This document shows positions 21,422 to 32,096 of a stretch of DNA of 64,000 nucleotides, in pieces (the first letter of the stretch is position 1; every line of letters begins with the position of its first letter). The DNA is from Lotus japonicus (taxonomy: Eukaryota > Streptophyta > Magnoliopsida > Fabales > Fabaceae), in assembly GCF_012489685.1 (NCBI RefSeq), contig NC_080041.1, forward strand, positions 27,641,780 to 27,705,779, read 5' to 3'. The notes under the pieces were generated by a model. It did not search any database, was not told where the DNA came from, and was given only the letters and a program-made list of their open reading frames with translations. The position numbers were made by a program, and so were the translations under genes.

Positions 21422-23929
21422 ATGACTCCCCAACGCCGCACCAAAGGATCCTTTTGATCCCGCAGCGCCGCTCCCGCATCTCTTCCTCCAGTTAGCCCTC
21501 CTCCCACCGGGGAACTTCCCCTTAACGAAATTGAGAGGAAAGCCTTCTGGCTCCGAATCTTCGCCACCTTACCCCAGTCCATAACTTGAGACCCTACTCA
21601 GGGGGCCATTTGCCAGCCTTCCGAGCAGTCCACTGATGAGTCTATTGCCGAGATTGCCTGCCAGGCCGGCGGGCTTTGCCACGAGAAGTCCCTCGAAGAT
21701 GTCCTCATCACCGGCCGGGGCTTGGGACTCCGCCGCCCCTGGCAGCACCGCACAATCAAACAGGGCGCGGGGAAACCCCACTTCTTTTTTGTTTACGAGT
21801 ACTTCTTCCTCGACCTGGGGATCAAGCTACCCTTCTCCCCCTTCCTTTGCCAGGTTATGAGGGAAATCAACGTGGCCCCAATCCAACTTCATCTGAACGC
21901 TTGGGCTTTTATTCGGTGCTTTGAGATCCTCTACGACGCCGTCGGTCTCGAAGCGAAAACTGCCCATTTTTTCTACTTCTACGGCGTGGAGCCTAAATCC
22001 CTGAAGACCCCAACTCCTGGGTGGGTTTCTCTGAAATCTCGTACGGGTCGGCAGCGTCTCTACCCTTACAAGAGCAACGTTAAGAAGGGGCCCGGGCGCC
22101 GGTACTTCCGTATACTTTTGCATCCCACTTACCCTGAAGCTTTCACCCACCGGGACGAGACTGCTTTGTTCCCTTTCTACTGGACCGAGAGTCCCCACGA
22201 CGTTCCGCATCCGTCCGATACGTCGCTGAGTGATGAAGATAAAGCCATTCTTGGCTTTTTCGCTGGGCTCCCCATCCTTGAGTGCTCACAGTTGCTTGAA
22301 GCCGCCCGCGAAAACACCCTCCGCTCATTTCTATGAGGAATGAACTTTACTGAAGTCGCACTGAGGCGCGCCCTGGCTGCTGAATCGTGTGAGTTCCCTC
22401 CCGTTTTTAATACTAACGGGATTAAGAGGAAACGTAATGTCACAGACGCTGATGCCGAAACCGCCGCCTCCCCTTCAAAGAAGCGGACCAGAGGATCCTC
22501 TTCGGTTAATCCTGCGCTTGGATCTTCAATCGGTGCTGCTCCTTCTGAAACGGCCGTGACGGTCCCAAACGTCGTTGCTCCTGGGTCTGGAGAGTCAATA
22601 CCAGACACCGTCCTTCCGCTGGAGACTGACGAGCCGGCTCCGAGGTCCAACGACGACGCTGCTCAACCTTCACCAACAAGAAAATCCAAAAAATCCAAAA
22701 GGGTCGACCCTGGCGCAGATGAAAAGTCTGGGGTCGCGACTCCCTTGCCTCAAAAGCTGAAGAAGAAAAAGAAGAAAACCAAGAGACCCAAGGCTGGCGA
22801 AACACCTGCCCCTCGCTAGGACCTGGTGGGCGGGGAAGATCCAAACCCCGTGGGCGATGCGGGGTCCTGACCCTTTCCCGAGGAAGTCACTACTGATCAA
22901 CATGCTCCTGAAGGCGTTGCCTCCGGTGTTTCCCAAACGATCCTTTCTCCTGACCGTTTATGTGAACAAGCTGAGGCAAGTCCACCTATTGTCCCCCTCG
23001 TCCATACAATGAGTCTTAACGGTGGAGGTCAAACTCTCATCTCCTCGCTTTTGCCTCGCCACTCTTCCCCCGCTGCTAGCCAACCGATTATTGATGAGCA
23101 GACGTGTTTTGCTTCAAACTAGCAAACCTCCCCTGTTGACTTTATGTTGACTGACCCTTTCCTTGGCGGCATGAGAGGAAACGAGAATCCTGACCTTGAC
23201 GGTGTGGCGCAAGAAGCCATCTCGAGCCTTTTGCGTGCGGGGTGTCTCTTCGCTAAGTTATCGCAAGACTCAACCACAACCGCTGAATTAGAAGGGCTCC
23301 GCTAGAAGGCTGAAGGTTACCGCCACGCTACACTCAAAGCGTATGGCGAGCGTGACGAGTTGCTGACCCAGGTAGCGGCCCAGATGACCAAACTGAACAA
23401 TTTGGGCATCGAGATAAGCCATCGCGAAGCTGACTTGTCCGCTTGCAAAGATAGAATAGAGGAACTGGAGGGTGAGCGAGATGATTTGCAACAGGAATTG
23501 AAGGTAAAGGCCGAGGCGATTGCAGCGGGCAGGGCTGCTTGCCTTGTCAAAGACAAAGAGATTGCTTTTCTTCGTAGCGAGTTGGGGTCGACGAACGAGT
23601 CTCTCGCTGAGGTGAGATCCGAATCAGAAACGAAGGCCTGAGCCGTTGCGAACGCGAAAAACCGTACGGGTTCTGAGGTCAGGACTCTCCGGGCAAGGTT
23701 GGCGGCCATTGCTGCTGTTGAGGCCGTGGAAGAGCGCGATTGTGGTTTCTTCCTCGCCAAAGCCCAAGTCCTATATCTTTATAAGGGAATTGACCTCAGC
23801 GGAATGAGAGCCATTAAGAGGGTTACCCCCCACGGATTGGTCGGCCCGGATGATCCCTCAGGCTTCAATGCTGAATATTTTGCGGCCGCTGAAAACACAA
23901 GGGAAACAGAAGACGTTAATGCAGTTTGA
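21422..23929 (+). pseudogene. T2 antisense ORF: gypsy-associated putative transposon protein, 836-codon frame with 8 stops
   Basis: ATG 21422 opens one continuous frame to TGA 23927-23929 with no frame change. Eight stops interrupt it: TGA 21455, TGA 21587, TGA 22334, TAG 22817, TGA 22868, TAG 23120, TAG 23303, TGA 23639. Residues about 115-230 have the look of the Pfam putative gypsy-type transposon domain (Transposase_28), with an aromatic-rich block (FFFVYEYFFLDLGIKLP) and a QLHLNAWAFIRCFEIL segment. A Lys/Ser/Pro-rich, nuclear-signal-like stretch follows (KKKKKKTKRPK near 455). The C-terminal third is a coiled coil. It sits in antisense between the lost T2 integrase and the LTR, as in other Tat elements. 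Function unknown. The domain assignment comes from remembered family shape and was not searched. Confidence 0.75.
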
Positions 23930-24362
23930 ATATTTTGTATCGATTTTCCCTCACCTTTTTGTAATTAATATTACTCTGTGCTATTTAATAGAAGTTTGTC
24001 GCGGTTTCTTCTGTTCATTTTCTCCTCGTGTTCACCCTTGTGCCTTTTAGGCTTTGCGTTTTACGTTCGTGTAGCGATTTTGAATGTGTGCCAGCGAAAC
24101 TAGGACTTTTGCTCAGCCTTGGACTGAGGCTTTCTTTTTCACACCAATATTTCCCGTAAGAGCAGGTGCGGCCTCGCCGGTTTTATCCCGGCGAGGACTT
24201 ACAGTTGCTAAGGACCCAATGGCCATATAGGTTTACCCAGACTTAATGCCTAGTTTTTGTTCTCGCCCATATTTCGGGGAGGTCTCGTTTGCCCATATTT
24301 CGGGAAGACTTTTGGGATAAGATGCTTGTCCTTGGACAAGGAGCTTATCCGCACACGTCGCC
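23930..24362 (+). other. T2 internal DNA after the antisense ORF
   Basis: A 3' UTR-like T-rich stretch (TTTTTGTAATTAATATTA) lies at 23958-23990. Then comes sequence with a repeated CGCCCATATTTCGGG / TGCCCATATTTCGGG pair at about 24264 and 24290. It ends in TCGCC (24358-24362), the TSD of H3. Confidence 0.5.
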
Positions 24363-25601
24363 TGTAAGATCCAAGTTTTTAAGCTTAGAATAAGTGGAAG
24401 AGATTTCCATTTACGATTAGGCTTGACGTATCGTGAAGGAAAAACCTGAACAAGAGTTTATCGAATGAAATAAATTTATGAAGGAGAAAGTTCAGGAGAA
24501 GTCTAAGGATTTCATCAAAGTCGATAAAAGGTATAGCACGATCGATATACGCTTAAACCTAGGGCAGAAACGCTAGTAAATAGCTAGTTTACACTTAAAG
24601 ACACGATGGAAACTAATTCCAAAAATCTTCAGAGAAATGTTAGAACTTCTCTTAATCCATATATCACAATCGTTTCAAGGCGAAACTCTAGGTTGTACGA
24701 ACGTCCGATTCCAATCCTCGGAGGTTTGCCGAAACTAAAACCCTGATAGTTCAAGAAACCTAAAATCAACCGACGATGAAGACTTTTTCTGTTCGGAGCT
24801 TCAAATAAAGATTTCATCCGCGAATGCCCACTCTAATCGATGTTCCAAATCTTTCTTCAGAAGGAAGTTTCTGCATCCAAGGTCAAAACCATAAAGTGCA
24901 TTTGAAGCCGGTAAGCATTAAAAAAACAAGCCTCGAAAACCAAAAATCATACCGATATTTCTTTGAAGAATTAGAAGATTCAGCAGGGAGAATATCGTGT
25001 CTAAAATACGTTGGAATCAGTAGGAAAGAATCGGAATCACTCTTATATTTTTATCTTAACTCTATGAGTTAAATCCTCCGATATCTAAACTAATCTGTAC
25101 CGGTTTACAAAATATCTATTCATCTTTATCCAATCTTTGATAAATATCTATTCATCTTTATCCAATCTTTGATAAATATCTATCCATCCTCATCCCTCCA
25201 CCAATCCGTTCCTATCCTCACTTTGTCGACATCTCTCTCTCTCATTACACTTTTCTTCATTTTTCTTCCTTGACCCATTTCCTACTTCTTCTTCTATATA
25301 TATTATGTCCCTTCTCCTTTTCTTTCTACTTCTTCTTCTGCCTATTTTCCAAAAGCTGCAGCACACACACTTTTTCTAATTTCTTCCCACCACCAACATA
25401 TATCAATTTTATCTCCATTCACCTCACAAAATATGTATCCTCACGCTGCTCTCTGTCTCTCGGACTCACGATTTCTTCTCCCATCATCACCAATATTTTC
25501 TTCTTCTTTCATTTCCTTTGCTGAAACACCCAAACCATTCCTTTTCTTCTTCGTCTCATTCATTTTCCCTCTTGGCAGCACCTTCTTCTCCATGAGACAA
25601 G

Positions 25602-26809
25602 TGAAGGTATGAAAAACGGTAGAAAGGGGGGGGTTTGAATAACGTTTTCAAGATAAAGCTTCCACCTTAAAGATTTTGACAAATCTTTCGAGAACTTAAG
25701 TGCTAAAGATAAGAGATAGAAAAGCACACAAGGATTTTATCCTGGTTCACTTGATAAATCACTCAAGCTACTCCAGTCCACCCGTTAAGGTGATTTCTTC
25801 CTTCTTAGAATGAAGGCAATCCACTAATCAGGTAAGAGTTACAACTGCACTTGAAACCTACAAGTGACTAACAATTACACTGACTTAGCTCACACTAAGA
25901 TTCACTCTCTTAGTCTTCTCTAGGATCCGATCAACCTTGATCTCCTAAAGGAACTAAACAAACTGTTTATCAAAGAATTGTTTACAAGAGATTTGCTTCT
26001 AAAAAGCTAATAGTAAACTCAATGAATTTCAGATGAAAGAAAGCTTAGAAGAATTTGAATTTGTCTTGTGCGTATGTGAATGCTTCTAGCCGCTTCTTTC
26101 AGTCTTCAGCCTCTTTATATACTCCAACGATTAGGGTTGAGCGTTGCATGGAAAATGCTACCGTTGGAGGGCAGTTCTGGAAAATCCAGCTTCTGCTATG
26201 TCTGAGACTGTTAGGTAGGTCGTCAGGAAGGTACAGTTGCTTTTGTACTTGGATAGCGACTTGACCTTTAAACCTAGGAGACTTCTGATCAGGGAAATGC
26301 TTCATATTGGAACTTGTGAAGCCGGTTGATCAGAGTCAGAGGGAAAGCCCAGATCCTCTGACCATTGTTTCTTCTGATTCTGAACTCAGAGGGAAGTACA
26401 TGGTCTTCAGAGTATCTTGCTTCTGGACATCAGAATTTCACTAATCAGCTTCTGGATCTTCAGAGTCTTCTACACCATCAGAATATCTGAGCCTTCAGTG
26501 TTTCTTGGTTATCAGACTTTCTGGATCTTCAGAACTTCTAGTGACTGAGTCCACATCAGAGTTTGTATAACTTCAGAACTTCTGAAGCTTTTCCACTGTT
26601 CATACTGAACATGGTGAATGCGAAAGCGTTGCTTGGGTCGCTCTTTATACACAGTGCTTCTGATTTGTGTGAGATTAAGTTGAGGTCAGAGCCTGTAAAT
26701 AGCACACTCAGAAAAACACGTTAGAGTACCACAATTGTTCATATCAAAAGGTTAACTTGTAATCATCAAAACATAGAGTTGTACTACTAGATCAAAACTT
26801 GATCTTACA
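25602..26809 (-). repeat. C1 3' LTR
   Basis: Plus strand TGAAGGTATG ... GATCTTACA, 1208 bp. On the minus strand the TATA box TATATAAAG lies at 26113-26121. Many CAGA/TCAGAGT short motifs occur in the right half. Confidence 0.93.
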
Positions 26810-26810
26810 A

Positions 26811-26823
26811 TCTCCCCCTTTTT
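26811..26823 (-). other. C1 polypurine tract
   Basis: On the minus strand AAAAAGGGGGAGA sits one base before the 3' LTR, the site for plus-strand DNA priming. Confidence 0.8.
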
Positions 26824-27814
26824 GATGATGACAAAACTAAGATTTTTGATGAACAATTCTTAAACATTAAACTAAATTCACTCAGAGTTTAGAGATATAG
26901 AATAAGACTTATCCTGATGTGAATAGTTTATCTTGCTCATTCTGAATTCAAGTCACTGCTTGATTCTGAGCTTAGCTCCCCCTGAATCTAATACTTGATG
27001 AAAACATTAGTAAAGTCTAGATTCTGAGTGAAAAACTTATGACATAGATGAAAATAGAGTAATCAGAGCGCATAAGTAATCAGAGTCACGGACAAGGTAT
27101 CAGAGTCTTGGGTATCAGAGTCAAATTAGAATCACTTCAGAAGAAGTGAAATGTATTCCTTGTATTTGCCCAGTGACACATCTATGGTCATAAAGGTGGA
27201 ACTCTTAAATAAATCACACTAACACATCTTACACATCAAAAACTGGGTTTACTCCCCCTTTTTGTCATAAGCAAAAAGCTTGGGGTGTGAAAAACTTAGC
27301 TTGAAGTACAAGGTACTCCCCCTTAGAGAAGGTCTAAGTTTAAAGAAAATGAAAACGATGCAAGAATCAGAGTTAGGCGAAATAAATAGAAGTGTTAATG
27401 CAAGATAAGAACGTTTACCACCGGCCAAGGGAGTAAAGAGGAGGGTCAGTTACCAAGAACTTAACCTCGAGAAACTGTAGGAGCATTAACTTTCAGAGAG
27501 AAAGTGAAGACAACATCCAGTATGCACTGGAGCGTCTGGAGAAGGAGAGGTCAGAGCAGCGCCAGGAGTGCAGAAGAATGAGGAGGGATCCTCCATTTTA
27601 GGATTTTAGGAAAAAGAAAGAGAATGTATGATGTAAAAGCGTTTATGATGAATAATAATAAAAAAATTAATTTGCAAACATAATGTCAGAAACATATATA
27701 TATATGCATAGATAATCACAAACAAACAAAGTAAAGATTAATAAGAAAGAGCTAGAGGTTAACGAAATAAAACATAGATAAAGAAAAAGAAATCAAAGCG
27801 AAGAGATCCTAAAG
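26824..27814 (-). other. C1 untranslated spacer after the env-like ORF
   Basis: About 1 kb without coding. It has scattered TCAGAGT/CAGAATC motifs like those in the LTR, and two CTCCCCC-type copies near 27254 and 27317 that resemble extra polypurine tracts on the minus strand. Confidence 0.55.
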
Positions 27815-28090
27815 CTAGGGTTTGTCAGATCGACGCAGAAGTTCCATCATCATTTGCTTCATTTCAATCAGCAGAGACTCATGAGTGTCAAGACGTTGTT
27901 CCACAATGTCGAGTCTGGACGAGTGTGGCTGTGCAGAACTAGAAGGAACATTCTGAGCAGCGTGAGGATCTGGAATGGAAGCAGAAGCAGCAGGAGTAAA
28001 AACTACGGGTGCAAGTGCTTGACATCTAAGAGCTTCAGCCTCAGCTTCAAGTCGTTCTGTCTCTAATCTGGCTTGTTCAGCTTGAGCTGC
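27815..28090 (-). pseudogene. C1 env-like ORF, C-terminal piece
   Basis: After removing H1 and one TSD copy, the minus-strand frame continues from 32097 into 28090 and ends at TAG 27815-27817. The segment is an alanine/glutamate-rich helix running into a Ser/Pro linker and a final helix (VEQRLDTHESLL, then MKQMMMELLRR), a likely coiled coil. There is no membrane segment. H1 was inserted inside the Ala-rich run. Confidence 0.7.
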
Positions 28091-28579
28091 TGTAACACCC
28101 CGATTTCGGTGGCGTCACTTTAGTAACCAAAAGTAAACTTAATGCGGAAAAACGTGAAATATTTTTTTTTCGATAATAACTAAGACAAGACTGAATTAAA
28201 TAAAACCCAAAAGCGAAAAGCAATAGAACTAATATACAATATATAAACAGCCCCCGCTGTAAGTAACAACCTCGTCACAAGTAACCTCCAGTGACGGAAA
28301 GAAAAGTGCAACGCCCGTAGGCAATATATACAAACCAAATGAAAAGGGTGAAGTGCCCGCAACACCATCCCTCAAAACTGAAAATCAGCTGACCCAATGG
28401 CCTGAAAATAAGACCTCCTAAGTCCAACCAACTCTCTGTGATTCCCGTAAGGAAACCACACAAAAAGCTATAGGCGGATCTACCCTGTCCCCTAAGTAAC
28501 AAATGAAGCAAGACTGTCAGAGCTAAAACTCTACTCCTACACTAATCCTAACTCGAGGAGCTCATACCAACACTCAAAA

Positions 28580-29263
28580 CTATGTGCTAGCATGATCGTC
28601 GTCTGAATCAGAATCCAGAACGACCAAGACTACCAACCCTATCCGTCCTCCCCTCGCAACCGCAGTACGCTCCGATGCTGGACTCACGGGCTTAGGGCCC
28701 GAACCCTGATCATCAATGATCGCAACAGAGGGTGCACTAGACCCTGCCGAAGGCACTCCCACTGGAATCTCCTCTGAGGGATCCTCCTCCTCTGAAGATG
28801 ACGGTGGCGGCGGTGCTCCTCCGAATCCTGGTCCGCAGTGAACGCCCGGTGGCAAGTTGAAGCTGATAGAGCATCGCCTCAACACTCCTGACCTCAAGAG
28901 TCCTCCACTGTCCACGTGGTCCTCCATGATGCGCCCCGAATACGTCGCTCGATGGCTCGCGGGGTCAACCACCCACGACCCGGGGTCGTCCTGATCGATC
29001 ATCTCATACCTAATCCCCCCCGAAGGGTGGACCATGGTGAACCAGTCCGCAATACTCATCTGACAAAAGGCGTTGTCCGCCAAAACACACACAGAAGACG
29101 CGAGGGTCAACTCTAAAGAACTATGTAGATAATAAACCCAATAGGTACAAATAATAGATAGCCACTTAGGCTTATAGCTAAAGATGTCATTCCTAGGGTT
29201 GCATGTTCCACAATAACATAAACACAATAATAGCAGATAGCATGTTCCAAATAGGTTTAACAA
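28580..29263 (-). CDS. Conserved ORF inside the H-family LTR (H1 copy)
   Basis: A 227-codon frame on the minus strand, in the same sense as the predicted LTR promoter. The start is uncertain: the homologous H2 frame is open from a later point, and an in-frame MVHPSGG start lies inside. The conserved core has IADWFTMVHPSGGIRYEM, a Pro-run followed by an acidic SSSEEEDPSEE stretch, and ends in a strongly acidic DSDSDDDHAST tail. No known domain is recognised; Cys and His are too few for a zinc finger. Between H1 and H2 the core of about 145 codons has no indel, about eight synonymous changes and about four changed residues. It could be a captured gene or an LTR-encoded protein. Confidence 0.5.
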   Translation of the reverse strand: MLNLFGTCYLLLLCLCYCGTCNPRNDIFSYKPKWLSIICTYWVYYLHSSLELTLASSVCVLADNAFCQMSIADWFTMVHPSGGIRYEMIDQDDPGSWVVDPASHRATYSGRIMEDHVDSGGLLRSGVLRRCSISFNLPPGVHCGPGFGGAPPPPSSSEEEDPSEEIPVGVPSAGSSAPSVAIIDDQGSGPKPVSPASERTAVARGGRIGLVVLVVLDSDSDDDHAST

Positions 29264-29733
29264 TTACCAATTACACTCAACAACTAAATTAGTATGCATG
29301 TTGCATGATATGTATGCAGGTTAACCCAGTCAACCACATGCATTCCGGAAAGGGATGGACATCAAACGGATCAGCCCTAACACCAGCCACGGTGGAGCCA
29401 TTTCGGCCCGCGTGCCTCTTACTCCAACAGGGGTAGTCAGATCAGCAGTAAACCCGTAGGTCTGCCATTTCGGTCTGCTACAAGAGACGTCTACAAACGC
29501 TCTTTCACGGCATTCCGGGTCTTATGACCATTTTGGAAACCGACGAGGTCCAGAGTACGTCCTGTGTTAATACCTCATTAATGTTGCATGTATGCAAAAT
29601 GATTAGTCAAACAACGTCTCCGTCCTCACTCGACACGTCGCCACGTGTTCTAGGGAAGTTAAAGTCTCTAAAAGCTTACCCTAAGGTAAAGTCGATTCTG
29701 CGACCAAAAGACACACTTCATAACGACACATAG

Positions 29734-29864
29734 CTGCTCCAACAGCACCACAACCAACGCTGCTCCAACAGCACAACAACAAACGCTGCTCCAACAGCAC
29801 AACAAACAAACGCTGCTCCAACAGCACAACAACAAACGCTGCTCCAACAGCACGACAACAAACG
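29734..29864. repeat. 26-27 bp minisatellite in H1 (five units)
   Basis: Units of CTGCTCCAACAGCACAACAA plus about six bases, repeated five times. The minus-strand frame over it simply translates the repeat. H2 has only two adjacent units (about 51850-51895) and a stray third. Confidence 0.9.
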
Positions 29865-32096
29865 CTACACTTGGATCCGACGACACTCCTCGTTTTTCCA
29901 AAACTATGATTTGACTTCCAATGCCTTCCTTCGAGGTTGTTATCATTACTTAAAGGTTTTGAGGTTATTTAAGGTCTTATGAATTTTCTTTATAAAATAG
30001 ATTCCGTTTTATCTTATCGCAAGTCTTATACATTTTCAGGATCTCCCAATCCCAAGTCGCTTCCAGAGGATGTCTCGATCCATTAAACAAAATTAAGGCC
30101 CGAACCTCGTTCGTCCTATCAAACTTTCTCAAAACTCTCCAAATAAAATCGGCATGACCTGCCCGCTATTCTCACCATTCAGAATCTCAGATTCCAGTAC
30201 AGAGCATATTTAAATCATCACAATCAACAACATGTCATATATCAATAAATCGCATCATAAACACTTAGCACTTAGCATATAAAGCATGCACCACACATCC
30301 TAGATTACCCACATAGCACATAGCATGTAAGACAATCTCAAAAACATTCAGTAGATGAATCATCTACATTGTCAGCCGAAGCCTCAGAAAACATTTTCCA
30401 ATCACACACAATTCCAGTGCATAAACAGTAAACAATGTCGAAACATCGACCCTAAGCATTAACTAGAGATTCAGTGAGAAGCCCTCACCTGAAAGTTCTC
30501 CAGAATGATCAACTAGTGCTTCCTCGCTCTCAAAGTGTTGGTCCTCGGGGAAATCCTCAAAAGCACCTTTACAATAAAATCACAGAATACTATAAGAATC
30601 TATCGAAAACTAAGCTATCGATACTTACTAAGGTTACTCGAAGTAATCTATACTCTAAGGTACGATAATCTAGCGCGAAAGACAAGTTTTCGGAAAAGGA
30701 AATTTTCCTCCTCCTCCCCTATAGGGCTCGACCACTTTTGGTAATTGTGGGGCTCGATTTTTCTTCGATCAAACTTGGTTCCTATGCTTTCATAAGCCGT
30801 AACTAAGGGTATTCTGAAATCGGAAAAATTATCGGATCAAAAACTGTCGCAGGGGTATTTTGGTCATGATTTTTAACTTAGGATTTTTCAAAACTGAAAT
30901 CCCAAAAATAAAATTTTGCAGGGACGTCACCAACGACGTTTATGACAACTAATCCCACTAGCACTAAGCTAAGGCGATAGTTTTCAGCCTAAAGGTTGAA
31001 GCTTTAATCCAAAAACTCCAAAAATGGGTATTTTAGGTTCAAATTGATTCCGGCGGAATTCCGGCGACATAACGGAAAATCTAACCCGGCAGAAGTGATC
31101 TTGGGCGCATAAGGAAGAGGTTTAGAATCAGAAATGAAAGATTCAGGATAGTTTTGCAAAAACCCATAAACTATCCACTCAGAAAACTCTATAGAAAAGC
31201 TATGGAAAAAGCGATCGGAGGTAAGGATTAGCGACTATACCTCGAAGCCTTGAAGTAGCAACTGATTGATCGACGATCAAGCAAACGATGAAGAAAATTC
31301 TTCTTCCTTCTTCCTTGTTCTTGGCCGCGGATTTGAGGAGAGAAAATTGAGGAAAATTTGAGTTTTTCTTCCTTTCTTTGCTATATATAAAGGTTGGAAA
31401 TTTGCGGGAAAATGAAAGTTTCGCGAATCTGATTTTTCCGGCGTCATTCTCCGTGAATTAATAGATATGTTTTGGCGAAAGAATTCCAAAACTAAGATGA
31501 GGTCTCTTTGTATTTTTGGCAACTAAAGCATAGTCGGTATAAAACTATTTTACCCGATAAGTTGCTTTTTGCATCGAATGTCGGAATAGAAAACTTCCTT
31601 CGGAAGAAAGATTGAAATCATCATGAGAAATGGGTGTACGCGTGTAGAATATTCATTTGAAGCTCTGAATAGATAAAGTCTTCATTGTCGAGAAATTCTA
31701 GGGTTTTGAAATACCAGGGATTCGGTTTCGGCAAACTTCCGATGATTGGAATCGGACGTTCGTAGATCCTAGAGTTTCGCCTCGAAACGATTGTGATATA
31801 TGGAAAAAGAGAAGTTCTAACATTTCTCTGAAGATTTTTGGAATTAACTGCCATCGTGCCTAAAAGTGAAAATTAGCTTTATACTAGGGTTTCTGACCTA
31901 GGTTTAAGCGTAAAACGTTCGTGCTATAACTTTTATCGATCATAATGCAATCCTTGAACTTTTCCTGAACTTTCTCCTTCATAAATATATTTCATTTAAT
32001 AAACTTTCGTTCAGGTTTCCCTTCACATTACATCAACCCTAATCGTGAATAAGAAGTTTATTCACTTAGCATAAACTTAAAAACTCGGGCCTTACA

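Larger units (their letters stand above)
28091..32096 (-). mobile_element. H1: 4006-bp solo LTR inside C1
   Basis: Plus strand TGTAACACCCCG ... CGGGCCTTACA. The TSD GCTGC is at 28086-28090 and 32097-32101. It is the reverse complement of H2 along its length and is very similar to it. No gag or pol, no second LTR. It carries the conserved LTR ORF (28580-29263), a minisatellite (29734-29864) and a TATATATA core at about 31383. Minus sense is chosen from that TATA box and from H2 and H3. Confidence 0.88.

Noticed and set aside
26055..26305. Open frames inside the SIRE LTR on both strands (also at 40475-40725 and 63708-63952)
   Set aside because: Present in all three LTR copies because the LTRs are near-identical; they overlap the TATA region and have no domain.
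29668..29946. Minus-strand frame with Cys/Trp-rich repeats
   Set aside because: It translates the 26-27 bp minisatellite of H1.
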